Origin: Oceanospirillum sp048264105
GTDB taxonomy: Bacteria > Pseudomonadota > Gammaproteobacteria > Pseudomonadales > Halomonadaceae
Assembly: GCA_048264105.1 (NCBI GenBank)
Contig: JBLXDJ010000003.1
Coordinates: 248,001-312,000, forward strand
Direction of reading: 5' to 3'
Length of the DNA: 64,000 bases
Shown here: positions 26,926 to 36,915 of the stretch, one piece after another
Layout of the letters: every line of letters starts with the position of its first letter
Numbering within the stretch: position 1 is the first letter of the stretch
The notes under the pieces: model-generated
Databases searched by the model: none
What the model was told of the DNA's origin: nothing
Seen by the model: the letters and a program-made list of their open reading frames with translations, nothing else
Made by a program: the position numbers and the translations under genes

Positions 26926-27537
26926 TTAGCCCTGAACACCGGTTAAGAAGCCACGCAGCGCCTGCTGAAGATTGGCTTCAGACTCACCGCCCATAATAAA
27001 GGCCAGATAACCTTCCAGACTGCGGCTTTCAAGAGCCAGCTGAATCTGGATAAAGAGTACGGTCTGTTCGCTTTCCGGTTTCCGCAGAATCTCTTCCACA
27101 GAGGCCACCGTCAGTTCCGGCAGATCGCAGGAGAAGGTGTCCTGCAGCATATCGGCGATGGTGGAAAAACAGGCATTAAGAATAATATTGCCGATCTCGT
27201 TCAGCGCGTCCTGTTCAATCTCGCTCAGCTGCTCAATCGGCACCTGACTGCCCAGCATCAGCCGGACAATCTCAAGACTGGAGTTCTCCGGAAACATCAG
27301 CATCGCTTCACCGGAAAAACTACCGTTAAACATCTGACTGACACAGGTCAGGCGCTCGGCACCTATCCCCGGGGATAACAGTTCGATCACCCGCTGAATC
27401 GGCATAACGTGCACCACGGGAACACTCATGGTGACCGGTTCCTGGGTCAGCTCACTCAAAGCAGAAGCTGAACGGCCAACGCTGATATTAAAAATCTCAG
27501 CTAGGGCATCCAGCTCGAGCACGGTCAGATCATGCAT
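26926..27537 (-). CDS. cheC: CheC-like chemotaxis phosphatase
   Basis: 203 residues from ATG 27537, overlapping the cheY-like gene by 8 bp; the frame continues 12 codons upstream, but this start matches the family. Two helices carry the CheC/CheX phosphatase pattern D-x3-E-x2-N: D10/E14/N17 (ELDALAEIFNISVG) and D110/E114/N117 (EQDALNEIGNIILN). Both sites look complete. CheC proteins remove phosphate from CheY; the adjacent CheY-like protein is the obvious substrate. Confidence 0.88.
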   Translation of the reverse strand: MHDLTVLELDALAEIFNISVGRSASALSELTQEPVTMSVPVVHVMPIQRVIELLSPGIGAERLTCVSQMFNGSFSGEAMLMFPENSSLEIVRLMLGSQVPIEQLSEIEQDALNEIGNIILNACFSTIADMLQDTFSCDLPELTVASVEEILRKPESEQTVLFIQIQLALESRSLEGYLAFIMGGESEANLQQALRGFLTGVQG

Positions 27538-27901
27538 TTTCCTGGCTCCAGATCGCCAGCGCTTTTTCAGCAACCGCCGGCGTTATGGGTTTGGCAATAA
27601 AGTGGACACCCAGCTCTTCCGCCCGCGCCTGACTGGAGGACTGAATATTAGCTGACAGCAGAATCATGGTGGTATCCGGCAACTGGGGGCGCAGAATTTC
27701 GATCGCCTGAAAGCCATCCATCACCGGCATGTTGATATCCATAACAATCAGGTCAGGCGTTTCAGCCGTTGCTTTATCAACCGCCTGCTGGCCGTCTTCC
27801 GCTTCAACAATCTGCCAGTCGCTATCCGCCATGTTGATCATTTTGCTTAACATCATGCGGGACACACGACTGTCATCCACCACCAAAACCGTTTTGCTCA
27901 T
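27530..27901 (-). CDS. CheY-like single-domain response regulator
   Basis: 123 residues, receiver domain only. Acidic pocket VLVVDDSRVSR, phospho-acceptor Asp in LIVMDINMPVMDG, Ser in place of Thr in MILLSAN, and Lys in FIAKPITP. No output domain, so it acts by protein contact. First gene of the cheY-cheC-DGC operon. Its kinase is not encoded nearby. Confidence 0.93.
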   Translation of the reverse strand: MSKTVLVVDDSRVSRMMLSKMINMADSDWQIVEAEDGQQAVDKATAETPDLIVMDINMPVMDGFQAIEILRPQLPDTTMILLSANIQSSSQARAEELGVHFIAKPITPAVAEKALAIWSQENA

Positions 27902-28123
27902 GAAACTACCTTAGGATTAAAATCTGAAAACAGAGCTGCCTGAAACTGACAGCCGAGTCGTTTTACAGCCGGGAAATATGCGGGGTGATTAATAAGCTGT
28001 CCTTTGGCTAATTTATCGTATCTTAGCGTAAAAAGCAGTATGAGACTGACCGGTTTATTCCGGCATAATCCGAAAAAGTTACAAGAAGTTACATTGAATA
28101 GCTGTAACCAACTGATTAAAAAG

Positions 28124-28158
28124 AAAAAAGCCGATCGGTTATCCCGATCGGCTTTTTT
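28124..28158. terminator. Strong bidirectional terminator
   Basis: Perfect stem AAAAAAGCCGATCGG / CCGATCGGCTTTTTT with a 5-nt loop. On the minus strand it terminates the RND efflux operon, 24 bp after its stop codon. Confidence 0.93.
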
Positions 28159-28182
28159 ATCAAACTACCGGATGTTACCGAC

Positions 28183-31100
28183 CTATTTGTAATCAGGCTC
28201 CGGCATATGGGGCAGCTTCTGCACAATATAGGTGTAAACCGTTGGCACCACATACAGTGTCAGCAGTGTACCGAAGGTCAAACCACCCACAATCACCCAG
28301 CCGATCGCCTGACGGCTTTCTGCACCGGCACCGGTGGCCAGAGCCAGCGGCAGGTTACCCAGCACCATGGCACCTGTGGTCATCAGAATCGGGCGCAGAC
28401 GCAATACACTGGCCTCCACGATAGCATCAAACTTCTCTTTGCCTTCCTCGCGTAGCTGGTTAGCAAATTCAGTCATCAGAATACCGTGCTTGGTGATCAG
28501 ACCGATCAGAGTGATCAGGCCGATCTGGCTGTATACGTTCAGCGTGCCGCCAGTGAATTTCATGGTGATCAGCGCACCCAGAATCGCCAGAGGCACCGTC
28601 AGCATAATCACCATCGGGGAACGGAAGCTCTCAAACTGAGCCGCCAGCACCAGATAGATAAAGCCCAGCGCCAGAATAAAGGTGATCATTAGAGAGTCAC
28701 CGGACTCCATGTACTCACGAGCCTGACCACTGTAATCGAACTGAATGCCCTGAATGCCCATCTCTTTGGCGGTTGCTTCAACGGTATCCCGCAGCCAAAT
28801 CAGCGCATCGCCCTGAGTCAGACCCGGCGTTAGGCTCGCCTTGATGGTTGCCGCACGCAGCTTGTTAAAGTGGTTCAGCTCTTTCGGTGCAACGGTCTCA
28901 TTCAGCGTTACCAGATTCGATAACTGAATCATCTGGCCGGATGAAGAGCGCACGTAGATAGAGGACAGAGATGAAGGCGTAGCACGATCCGCATCCGCTA
29001 CCTTGGCGATCACGTCATACTGCTCGTTACCGTCTTTATAACGGGTAATGGTGCGGCCACCCAAAAGGGTTTCCAGTGTGCTGGTCACATCGGAAATAGA
29101 GACGCCAACGGCCGCCGCTTTATCACGATTGATCTTCAGGTTGATCTGAGGCTTGTTCAGTTTCAGATCCACATCCGGATTCACCAGTTTGCCACTGGCG
29201 TACACCTTACCCATTACCGCGCCGATCAGCTTCTGCAGATCTTCAAAGTTGGCCGTGGACTGCACCACCAGCTCAACCGGACGAGCGATCGGGCTTTGTC
29301 CCAGAGAAGCCGGAGTAATCGGGAACGACATAATGCCCGGAATACCACCAAACATAGGACCACGCAGAGAACCGGCCACTTCCTGAGCGCTACGCTCACG
29401 CTCCTCCCAGTCTTTCATACCGGCGAAGGAGATCACGTTGCTTTCCGTCGGGAACAGACCGGTAATCACAAAGTAACGCTCAATCTCAGGCACATTAGAG
29501 AACACGCCTTCGATCTGGCGGCTGTACTTATCCAGAAACTCTGTTGTAGAACCTTCAGGGCCGATACCGAAACCGATAATGGTGCCCCGGTCTTCCATCG
29601 GCGAAAGCTCGCTGTTCAGGCTGGTAAAGGTGACATAGAGACCACCCAGACAAGCCACACCGACCAGCAGAACCACCGGACGCGCTTTCATGGTCCACTT
29701 CAGGGAACGGCGATAAAGATCGCCCATACCATCCAGCACCTTCTCGCCCCACAGATAGAACTTACCGTGGTTCTCGTGCTTCAGAATGCGGGAACACATC
29801 ATCGGCGACAGGGTCAGCGCGACAAAACCGGATACCAGAACCGCACCCGCCAGTGTCAGGGCAAACTCAGCAAACAGCTTACCGGTGCGGCCTTCGGTAA
29901 AGGCCAGCGGGGTAAATACGGCAGCCAGCGTAATGGTCATGGCGACAACGGCAAAGCCGATCTCTTTCGAGCCTTTAAATGCCGCCTGAATCGGGTGCAT
30001 GCCCTCTTCGATATGACGATAGATGTTCTCCAGCATCACGATGGCGTCATCCACCACCAGACCAATCGCCATCACCATCGCCAACAGAGTCAGGGTGTTG
30101 ATGGAGTAGCCCAGCACATACATAAAGACAAAGGCACCGATCAGGGAAACCGGAATGGTCACCAGCGGAATCAGAGTCGCACGCAGAGAACGCAGAAAGA
30201 TAAAGATCACCAGAATAACCAGGATCACAGCTTCCGCGATGGTGGAGTAAACCGCCTTAATAGAGCGGTCAATAAAGATGGATGAGTCGTAAGCGACGTT
30301 AACCTTCATACCTTCCGGCAGAATCGCTTCGATTTCAGGAATCATGCCACGAACACTGCTGGATACATCCAGCGGATTCGCCACAGACTGTTTTACCACA
30401 CCCATCGCCACAGCGGTTTTGCCGTTAAAACGCACCGTACCGCGATCGTTAGCGGCGGCGATACGGACACGGGCCACATCTTTCACCCGTACCAGATAAC
30501 CGTCGTTATTACGCAGAATCACCTGTTCAAACTCTTCCGGCGTTTGCAGATCGGTTTGCGCCAGCAAGGTAAATTCGCGGTTTTCAGACTTAATCGTGCC
30601 CGATGGCACTTCAAGGTTCTGACTGCGGATCGCATTGGAGATATCCGTTGTGGTCACGCCAAAGGCTGCCATACGGGCCTTATCCAGCCAGATACGCATG
30701 GCATAACGGCGTTCACCGAAGATACGCACTTCCGCGACGCCCGGCGCTGTCTGCAGACGGTCTTTCACCAGACGGTCAGCAAAGTCCGTCATCTCCAGCG
30801 GGCTATGATTCGGACTGGAAAACGCCAGATACATAATTGGCTGAGCGTTGGCTTCAACTTTGGCTACAATCGGCTCATCAATATCGGCCGGCAGACGACC
30901 CCGCACACGACCGACACGGTCACGCACGTCAGAGGCCGCGTTGTCCGCATCACGGTCCAGCTTAAAATTGATGGTGATCTGACTCTTACCGGTACTGGAA
31001 GAGGAGGTCATAAAGTCGATGCCTTCGATACCGGAGAGAGAGTCCTCCAGCACGTTGGTCACCTGAGATTCGATAATACTGGCGTTGGCACCTGTGTAGG

Positions 31101-31248
31101 TGGTGACAACAGAAACCGTCGGCACATCGATATTCGGGTATTCCCGAACCGAAAGACGGTCATAGGCGATCACGCCCACCAGCATCAGCAACAGACTCAT
31201 CACTGTTGCAAATACCGGTCGTTTAATTGAGATTTCTGACAATACCAT
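28183..31248 (-). CDS. RND efflux pump permease (HAE1 family)
   Basis: 1021 residues with the 12-helix, two-large-loop plan of AcrB/MexB proteins, though closer to the single-component CzcA/AcrB-like pumps of marine bacteria. N-terminus SEISIKRPVFATVMSLLLML, proton-relay helix with the Asp pair in IGLVVDDAIVMLENIYRHIE, and later GLITKHGILMTEFANQLRE. It exports hydrophobic compounds using the proton gradient. Upstream in the same operon is its membrane fusion protein (39 bp gap). No outer-membrane channel gene is adjacent, so it probably uses a shared TolC. AAGGAG precedes the ATG at 11 bases. Confidence 0.94.
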   Translation of the reverse strand: MVLSEISIKRPVFATVMSLLLMLVGVIAYDRLSVREYPNIDVPTVSVVTTYTGANASIIESQVTNVLEDSLSGIEGIDFMTSSSSTGKSQITINFKLDRDADNAASDVRDRVGRVRGRLPADIDEPIVAKVEANAQPIMYLAFSSPNHSPLEMTDFADRLVKDRLQTAPGVAEVRIFGERRYAMRIWLDKARMAAFGVTTTDISNAIRSQNLEVPSGTIKSENREFTLLAQTDLQTPEEFEQVILRNNDGYLVRVKDVARVRIAAANDRGTVRFNGKTAVAMGVVKQSVANPLDVSSSVRGMIPEIEAILPEGMKVNVAYDSSIFIDRSIKAVYSTIAEAVILVILVIFIFLRSLRATLIPLVTIPVSLIGAFVFMYVLGYSINTLTLLAMVMAIGLVVDDAIVMLENIYRHIEEGMHPIQAAFKGSKEIGFAVVAMTITLAAVFTPLAFTEGRTGKLFAEFALTLAGAVLVSGFVALTLSPMMCSRILKHENHGKFYLWGEKVLDGMGDLYRRSLKWTMKARPVVLLVGVACLGGLYVTFTSLNSELSPMEDRGTIIGFGIGPEGSTTEFLDKYSRQIEGVFSNVPEIERYFVITGLFPTESNVISFAGMKDWEERERSAQEVAGSLRGPMFGGIPGIMSFPITPASLGQSPIARPVELVVQSTANFEDLQKLIGAVMGKVYASGKLVNPDVDLKLNKPQINLKINRDKAAAVGVSISDVTSTLETLLGGRTITRYKDGNEQYDVIAKVADADRATPSSLSSIYVRSSSGQMIQLSNLVTLNETVAPKELNHFNKLRAATIKASLTPGLTQGDALIWLRDTVEATAKEMGIQGIQFDYSGQAREYMESGDSLMITFILALGFIYLVLAAQFESFRSPMVIMLTVPLAILGALITMKFTGGTLNVYSQIGLITLIGLITKHGILMTEFANQLREEGKEKFDAIVEASVLRLRPILMTTGAMVLGNLPLALATGAGAESRQAIGWVIVGGLTFGTLLTLYVVPTVYTYIVQKLPHMPEPDYK

Positions 31249-31287
31249 GCCGAAGATGCTCCTTGATTTAGCCGTTAGCGAACGGGC

Positions 31288-32352
31288 TTACTGGCCTTGT
31301 TCAGACTTAGGTTGGGCAGATTGCAGATTAACCGGCATCGCAGCTGCACCCGGACGCAGTTTCATCTGTCCGGCGGTTACCACGATGTCACCGGCATTAA
31401 CGCCTTTGAGAATTTGTACACGGCCACGCTCACGGATACCGGTTACCACAGGACGAATCGCAACCTTGCCCTCTTCCAGTACGTACACCAGCTGAGCATT
31501 ACCCTGAGGTACCAGCACCTCTTCTTTCAGCATCAGAGCATCATTAATGGTTTCCAGATTCAGGTTAACGCGGGCGAACAGGCCGGGACGCAGCTTGCCG
31601 CTATCGTTCGGCAGACTGGCAATCACCTTTACACTGCGACCGTTCACATCCACTTCAGGAGAAACCGCGAAAACTGTGCCTTCAAAATGCTCACCGGGAA
31701 TCGCATCCAGCGTGACATCAACGCTTTGACCAACGGCAAGACCGGTCAGGTAAACCTCCGGCACCCGGAATTCAACCCGCATCGGATCAACAGAAACCAG
31801 ACTCACCAAAGGCTGCCCCGGAGTCACATACTCACCAACACTCACTTCACGCAGACCCACCAGCCCGCTGAAGGGCGCGTTCAGCGTCATCTTGCCCAGA
31901 CGCTCTTTCGCCAGAGCAACACCCGCCTGATCGATACGCAACTTGGCCAGTGCGCCATCACGGGTATTCACGCTACCGGCATTGTTGTTCAGCAGTTCAT
32001 TGGCACGCTTATATTCCACCTCGCTCAGACCTCGGCTGGCTTCAGCCTGCTTAAGTTCGGCGCGCTGAATGGAATCATCCAGCTTAAACAGCGGCTTTCC
32101 GGCTTCAACAATCTGCCCCTCACGGAACAGAATACGGGCCACACGGCCGTTCACTTCAGGACTGATGGAAACGGTTTCATCGGCAGAAAGAGAGCCAACC
32201 ACTTCCACCGTGCGTTCAAGTGTTTCAGCCTTGGCGATCTGAGCTTCAACAGGCATAGGAGGCCTTTCAGCTGCCTGAGCCTGAACAGCACTAAAAGAAA
32301 GAACACCGATCAGGGGTAATAGAGCCAGTGTCCGGGGAAGGGAGTATTTCAT
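31288..32352 (-). CDS. RND efflux membrane fusion protein
   Basis: 354 residues from ATG 32352, which has GAGG ahead; the 10 codons upstream lack a ribosome site. Signal peptide (SLPRTLALLPLIGVLSFSAV, cut near AQAAE), barrel-sandwich lipoyl halves (VNGRVARILFREGQIVEAGK and LNAPFSGLVGLREVSVGEYV), a short helical hairpin, beta-barrel and membrane-proximal domains. It links the permease to an outer-membrane channel. Confidence 0.93.
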   Translation of the reverse strand: MKYSLPRTLALLPLIGVLSFSAVQAQAAERPPMPVEAQIAKAETLERTVEVVGSLSADETVSISPEVNGRVARILFREGQIVEAGKPLFKLDDSIQRAELKQAEASRGLSEVEYKRANELLNNNAGSVNTRDGALAKLRIDQAGVALAKERLGKMTLNAPFSGLVGLREVSVGEYVTPGQPLVSLVSVDPMRVEFRVPEVYLTGLAVGQSVDVTLDAIPGEHFEGTVFAVSPEVDVNGRSVKVIASLPNDSGKLRPGLFARVNLNLETINDALMLKEEVLVPQGNAQLVYVLEEGKVAIRPVVTGIRERGRVQILKGVNAGDIVVTAGQMKLRPGAAAMPVNLQSAQPKSEQGQ

Positions 32353-32646
32353 GCGATTGAGCCTCTGCTTATCCTTGAGCATGTTTTAAAAATGCCGCGG
32401 TCGGCGGCGTACAGTGAACCGGTCTCTATACGCAGCGCGGGGCAAATGGATTGATATTTTGAATAACGGACTATGATACTCAGCTTTAAGAAGCATCACA
32501 GGGGAACAATTAATCGGCATTAAGCCTGTGAGTAATATCCGGTACAGATCTGATATTTTAGGAGCTTTTCAGCGAAATTTTCGAATAATTACCGGCAGAA
32601 ATACCTGACTCATCGCCAAATAAAAGGAAAGAAAAGGAAAAGCAGA

Positions 32647-34683
32647 TCAGACCTCATCGGTTCTGGGAGCAAAGCAGAAACTGTTCTTCCCTTTCAGTTT
32701 TGCCTGATACATCGCCTGATCGGCCTCGGTGACCAGTTGATTGACGCCGGAATCTCCATCACCGGAAAACAGACTGATACCAATACTGGCCGTCACCGTC
32801 AGCTCAATATCACCGGACATGATCACCGGACGATTCATCTCCTGCAGCATGCGCATCAGTATCGGTGTCAGCTGGTCCTTACCCTGAACACCCGGCAACA
32901 CCGCCACAAACTCATCCCCACCCAGTCGGGCCAGCGTGTCACCCGAGCGCAGCACAGATGATAAACGACGGGAAAGCTCTGTCAGCAGAAAATCACCGGC
33001 ATCATGACCGTGGGTGTCGTTCACCTCTTTAAAGCCATCCAGATCAATAAAGAAAACCGCCAGACCTTTCTGTTCACGCTTGGTCTGCTCAAGGGCCATA
33101 CCCAGACGATCAAATAAAAGCGCACGGTTCGGCAGGCCGGTCAGCACATCAAAATGGGCGATATGCCGGAGCTGCTCTTCATACTCTTTAATCTCGGTGA
33201 TATCGGAAGAGAGCGCCACAAAATGGGTGCTATGCTGACCGGTACTTACCCGGCTGACCGACAGCAGCTCCGGATAACGCTCTCCATTTTTGCGCCGGTT
33301 CCAGACCTCACCACTCCAGTAACCCTGCTGCTGCATATTCGACCAGACCTCACGGTAGAACTCGTCGCTCTGATCTCCGGAATTAAGCAGCGTCGGCGGT
33401 TTACCAATCGCTTCCTCTTTGGTGTAACCGGTAATACGGGTAAACGCCTCATTAACGTCAACGATGATGCCCTTGTCACTCAGCACCATGATGCCTTCGC
33501 GGGCCTGACGATAAATACTGGCCGCCAGTTCCAGCTGTTCGGTTTTCTGCTTCGCCTCGGTAATCTCAAGGTGGGTACCAAACATCTCCAGCGGCTGACC
33601 GTCATAACTGCGACTGGCGACCCTCCCACGATCCAGCACCCAGATCCAGTGCCCGTCTTTGTGACGCATACGCACATCGCACTCATAAAAGTCGATTTCA
33701 TCATCAAAATGATGCTGTAACTGTTCCTCCGAACGCTTCAGATCCTCCGGGTGAACCATCTTGCGCCAGGTTTCAATGGAGATAGGTTCCAGTTCCTGCA
33801 GCTGATACCCCAGCATACTGGCCCAACGCTCGTTATAACGGGTTTGTCCGGTCTGGACATTCCAGAACCAGGTACCGGCACGGGTGCCTTCAACGATATT
33901 TTCCAGATACTGATGCTCCCGCTGCAATTCATGCTGTGTGCTTTCGATGGTTTGCAGCATCTGGCGGATCGCATCGGTCAGCAGCGAGACTTCCTGATAG
34001 GGTGAGTCCAGACCAAACTCACGGGGGCGGGCATACTGCCCCTGATCCGACACAGCCTCAGACAGTAATTTAAGGGGACGGATAAAAATATGGCGCAGCA
34101 ATAAAATCAGTACCAAGGACAGCACCAACAGCAGCACCAGCATGGAAACGATAATTTGCGTCAGCAGGGCATCAGAACGCTTACGCAGCTCGGCATCATT
34201 GGCATACACCCGCACAACGCCAATTTTCTCGCCGTTGAGGTCAAAAATATCCCGGCTTGTGTGGTAGAACATCTCGCGCTGCAGGCTTTCAGCCAGATCT
34301 GAGTCGACATCAATAGCAACTAAAGCGTCATCGACCTTATGCCAGCCGGAGGAGTAAACCTTCTGGCCGGTGATCTCACCCATTTTGAAGTCATCCACCA
34401 TAATCGCCGACAGCGCAGAATGGTTGTGGGTATGCATTTCATGGGAGACCAGCTTGTCGTACTCATTCACCTGATAGGAGTCGATATACGAGGCCAGATT
34501 TCCGGACAATCGTTCCGCACTCTCTACCGTCTGGCCGATAATCTGCTGCTCCAGCTGATCTCGTTGCCAGTGATAGGTATACGCACCGTACCCACTGAAC
34601 ACCAGAGTCGCGCTGAGCAGCACCAACCAGGTGATCAGATAAAGAGACGAACGCTTCTGTTTACTGAAGTCGCGTGCAGTCAC
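32647..34683 (-). CDS. Membrane diguanylate cyclase with periplasmic sensor, HAMP and two PAS domains
   Basis: 678 residues from a GTG start. Membrane helix 13-36, periplasmic domain (about 37-174), helix 175-197, HAMP (198-248), PAS (about 260-378), PAS (about 385-500), GGDEF (505-670). The catalytic motif is intact (ARLGGDEFVAVLPG, 588-592), and an RxxD site (RSGD, 579-582) lies five residues before. No EAL domain. It is 63 bp after a gene for a periplasmic binding protein, which probably presents its ligand to the periplasmic domain, as NspS does for MbaA in Vibrio cholerae. The start has no good ribosome site, so translation may be coupled or the start placed otherwise. Confidence 0.93.
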   Translation of the reverse strand: MTARDFSKQKRSSLYLITWLVLLSATLVFSGYGAYTYHWQRDQLEQQIIGQTVESAERLSGNLASYIDSYQVNEYDKLVSHEMHTHNHSALSAIMVDDFKMGEITGQKVYSSGWHKVDDALVAIDVDSDLAESLQREMFYHTSRDIFDLNGEKIGVVRVYANDAELRKRSDALLTQIIVSMLVLLLVLSLVLILLLRHIFIRPLKLLSEAVSDQGQYARPREFGLDSPYQEVSLLTDAIRQMLQTIESTQHELQREHQYLENIVEGTRAGTWFWNVQTGQTRYNERWASMLGYQLQELEPISIETWRKMVHPEDLKRSEEQLQHHFDDEIDFYECDVRMRHKDGHWIWVLDRGRVASRSYDGQPLEMFGTHLEITEAKQKTEQLELAASIYRQAREGIMVLSDKGIIVDVNEAFTRITGYTKEEAIGKPPTLLNSGDQSDEFYREVWSNMQQQGYWSGEVWNRRKNGERYPELLSVSRVSTGQHSTHFVALSSDITEIKEYEEQLRHIAHFDVLTGLPNRALLFDRLGMALEQTKREQKGLAVFFIDLDGFKEVNDTHGHDAGDFLLTELSRRLSSVLRSGDTLARLGGDEFVAVLPGVQGKDQLTPILMRMLQEMNRPVIMSGDIELTVTASIGISLFSGDGDSGVNQLVTEADQAMYQAKLKGKNSFCFAPRTDEV

Positions 34684-34746
34684 AAAATTAAACCGGAAAA
34701 TTGTTCATAGAATCCATCACTCCACAGCAGCATCAAAAGAGCCGCA

Positions 34747-35706
34747 TCAGTCTTTAGCCAGCCCCAGAACATTACGGCGGATCACAGGTAGCAGCCTTGC
34801 GATATTGCCTTTGGATACGGCCAGCACCTCAAGTTGCTGCCGACGGGGAACCGGCTGACCCGCCAGATGCTGCCCCAGAGAGCGAACCGCCTGGCTACCC
34901 ATCAGGAAGGGCTGTTGCATACCGGCCGCCACCAACTGCTGATTCTGAATCATGTCGATAAACTCAGGTTCGGCATCAAAGCAGATCAGAAGAATCTTCC
35001 CCTCCTTATCTGCCTCACGGATCGCATCCAGTGCCGCCTGATAACGCTCAGACCCCTGCAGCCAGATCGCCTTAAGATCAGGGTTGCGACGAATCAGGTC
35101 GCGGCTGAAATCCAGCGTTTCCTGATAACTGAAATCATTCTGCTGATGGATATAGGCACTGGCTATACCGGATTCATTCAGGGCGCGTAAAAAACCCTGT
35201 GTTCTCAACTTGCCGTTCTGACGGGTCTGAGGAATGGCAATAATACCCACAGAGCCTGAAATACTGCGCTGTTCAAATGTCTTCGCCAGTATCTGGCCCA
35301 GCTGATAGGCACCGGCTTCGTTGTCAGACTCAATATAGCTGACATATTCGCCACCCTGCGTCCCGATATCAGCAATCACCACAGGAATATTCGCCTGATC
35401 AGCCAGTTTGAGCAGCGTCACCGCCGCGGAAGAGTTCGTCGGCGAGAGTACGATGCCATCGACCTTATCCCGGATCGCCTGCACCATGTTTTCCAGCTCT
35501 TTTTTAGCGCTGTTATCGGCACTCAGCACAATGGCCTCATCACCCTGCTCCAGCGCCTGATACTCCACGCCCCGCCACATGATATTCCAGAAAGGGATGC
35601 GCTGATCAGAGACCACATAGGCAAAACGCTGGCCCTCAGCTCTGGCGGCAAGGGCGCTCAGCATCAATAAGATACCGGTCAGAAACAGAACCCTTTTTTT
35701 CATCAT
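34747..35706 (-). CDS. Periplasmic binding protein of the sugar-binding (RbsB/LuxP) family
   Basis: 319 residues with a signal peptide (MKKRVLFLTGILLMLSALAA, cut near ARAEG). Two-lobe fold of the Peripla_BP_4 type: FAYVVSDQRIPFWNIMWRGV, VQAIRDKVDGIVLSPTNSSA, VVIADIGTQGGEYVSYIESD, and GKILLICFDAEPEFIDMIQ. No ABC transporter genes are near; instead it is followed by a membrane GGDEF protein. A signalling role like LuxP or NspS is therefore more likely than uptake. Ligand unknown (sugar, sugar-like signal or other small polar compound). Confidence 0.9.
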   Translation of the reverse strand: MMKKRVLFLTGILLMLSALAARAEGQRFAYVVSDQRIPFWNIMWRGVEYQALEQGDEAIVLSADNSAKKELENMVQAIRDKVDGIVLSPTNSSAAVTLLKLADQANIPVVIADIGTQGGEYVSYIESDNEAGAYQLGQILAKTFEQRSISGSVGIIAIPQTRQNGKLRTQGFLRALNESGIASAYIHQQNDFSYQETLDFSRDLIRRNPDLKAIWLQGSERYQAALDAIREADKEGKILLICFDAEPEFIDMIQNQQLVAAGMQQPFLMGSQAVRSLGQHLAGQPVPRRQQLEVLAVSKGNIARLLPVIRRNVLGLAKD

Positions 35707-35902
35707 CGCACTCCACGTTCTCTACTCATGTCCGTATCGGTCGCCGCACCTGCCCCTTCAACGATCAACATACCGGGGCAAGACAAAACACTAAACAACC
35801 GATCCATAATATAACTTTTTATAATACAGAGACATAACCAAAACAGTCACTCAAAATACTACTTAACATTCAACCACAAAAACACAGGGGTTAACCCTAA
35901 GA

Positions 35903-36673
35903 TCAGGCGCTGAAACTCTGCCACAGCAGCCGTAACGCCAGCAGGGTCACAAGGGTCGCGAATCCCCGGCGGAACAGGTGTGCAGGGATACGATTCAGCA
36001 ACTTCAGCCCCAACCAGGTTCCGATGGCACCGGCAGCCATCATCGCCAGAATCGGCAGCAACCAGTCCGTAAAGCTAAAGCCCACCGCACCAAAAACCGC
36101 CGCTTTCGTCATATGCTGAAAGGACATACAAGCTGAGAAGGTCGCGGTTGTGGATAGTTTGTCTTTATCCATCCGGTGGATAAACGCCGCCACCAAAGGC
36201 CCGGTCGCCCCGACAAACATGGAGATCAGCGTGGTCAGGCTGCCGGCAAACAGGGTTCGGAGTCCACTGAGCGCCAGCTTTTTAGGTTTGGGGCCCCAAA
36301 CCATGTAGAGAATAAACACGGCCACCGCCCGCTGAATCCAGTCCACCGGCAGCTGAACCAATATCTGAGACGCGATCAGCGCCCCCAGCAAAGCCCCCAG
36401 CGAGAAACGCAGCACCATCGGCCAGTAGATATGAGTCCGGGTCATCAGCGCACGATTGGCATTGGAACCAAGCTGCACCAGACCATGCACCGGAATCAGT
36501 GCCAGCGGCGGCAAAATACCCGCCATCACCACCAGTAATAAAATACCACCGCCAATACCCATCGCCGCCGTGATAAAAGAAGCCAGTGCGCTGGTCAGCA
36601 CCAGCCAGACCAGCTCAGGGTTTGACAGCCCCTCTGTTAACGGAGATGCCCAGATCGCCTGAAGTTCCTGCAA
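35903..36673 (-). CDS. TauE/SafE-family permease
   Basis: 256 residues, about eight membrane helices, two similar halves: FITAAMGIGGGILLLVVMAG at the N-terminus and GATGPLVAAFIHRMDKDKLS in the second half. Members export sulfite, sulfoacetate or related organosulfur anions; the substrate cannot be read. Upstream 229 bp (to 36902) hold no other gene. Confidence 0.9.
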   Translation of the reverse strand: MQELQAIWASPLTEGLSNPELVWLVLTSALASFITAAMGIGGGILLLVVMAGILPPLALIPVHGLVQLGSNANRALMTRTHIYWPMVLRFSLGALLGALIASQILVQLPVDWIQRAVAVFILYMVWGPKPKKLALSGLRTLFAGSLTTLISMFVGATGPLVAAFIHRMDKDKLSTTATFSACMSFQHMTKAAVFGAVGFSFTDWLLPILAMMAAGAIGTWLGLKLLNRIPAHLFRRGFATLVTLLALRLLWQSFSA

Positions 36674-36858
36674 AAGCGTCCTTCCTTACCTAACTCGATG
36701 GATACACAGATAAAACCGAGCCATACCATACGCCTCTTATGGGACGGTTCAAATATAGGCTTTAGCCAAAAGCCGTTTTTCCTGCCCGAAGCTGCTTTCC
36801 TACCCCAAAACCTCCTGATGGCAAACATTACTGAACAGAACGGTCAAATTGCAGGCAT

Positions 36859-36891
36859 AAAAAAACCCCTGTGATGCGATCATCACAGGGG
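36859..36891 (-). terminator. Intrinsic terminator after the YitT gene
   Basis: Perfect 11-bp stem CCCCTGTGATG / CATCACAGGGG with a 4-nt loop, followed on the minus strand by seven T. Confidence 0.92.
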
Positions 36892-36915
36892 CTTTCGACA
36901 TGGGTAAGGCTCGGT

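Noticed and set aside
29296..30285. Long open frame of 329 codons on the plus strand opposite the RND permease gene
   Set aside because: Composition rich in His, Gln and Arg with no family features; a shadow of the GC-biased permease gene. The same holds for long frames opposite dctM, coxA, rho and ilvE.
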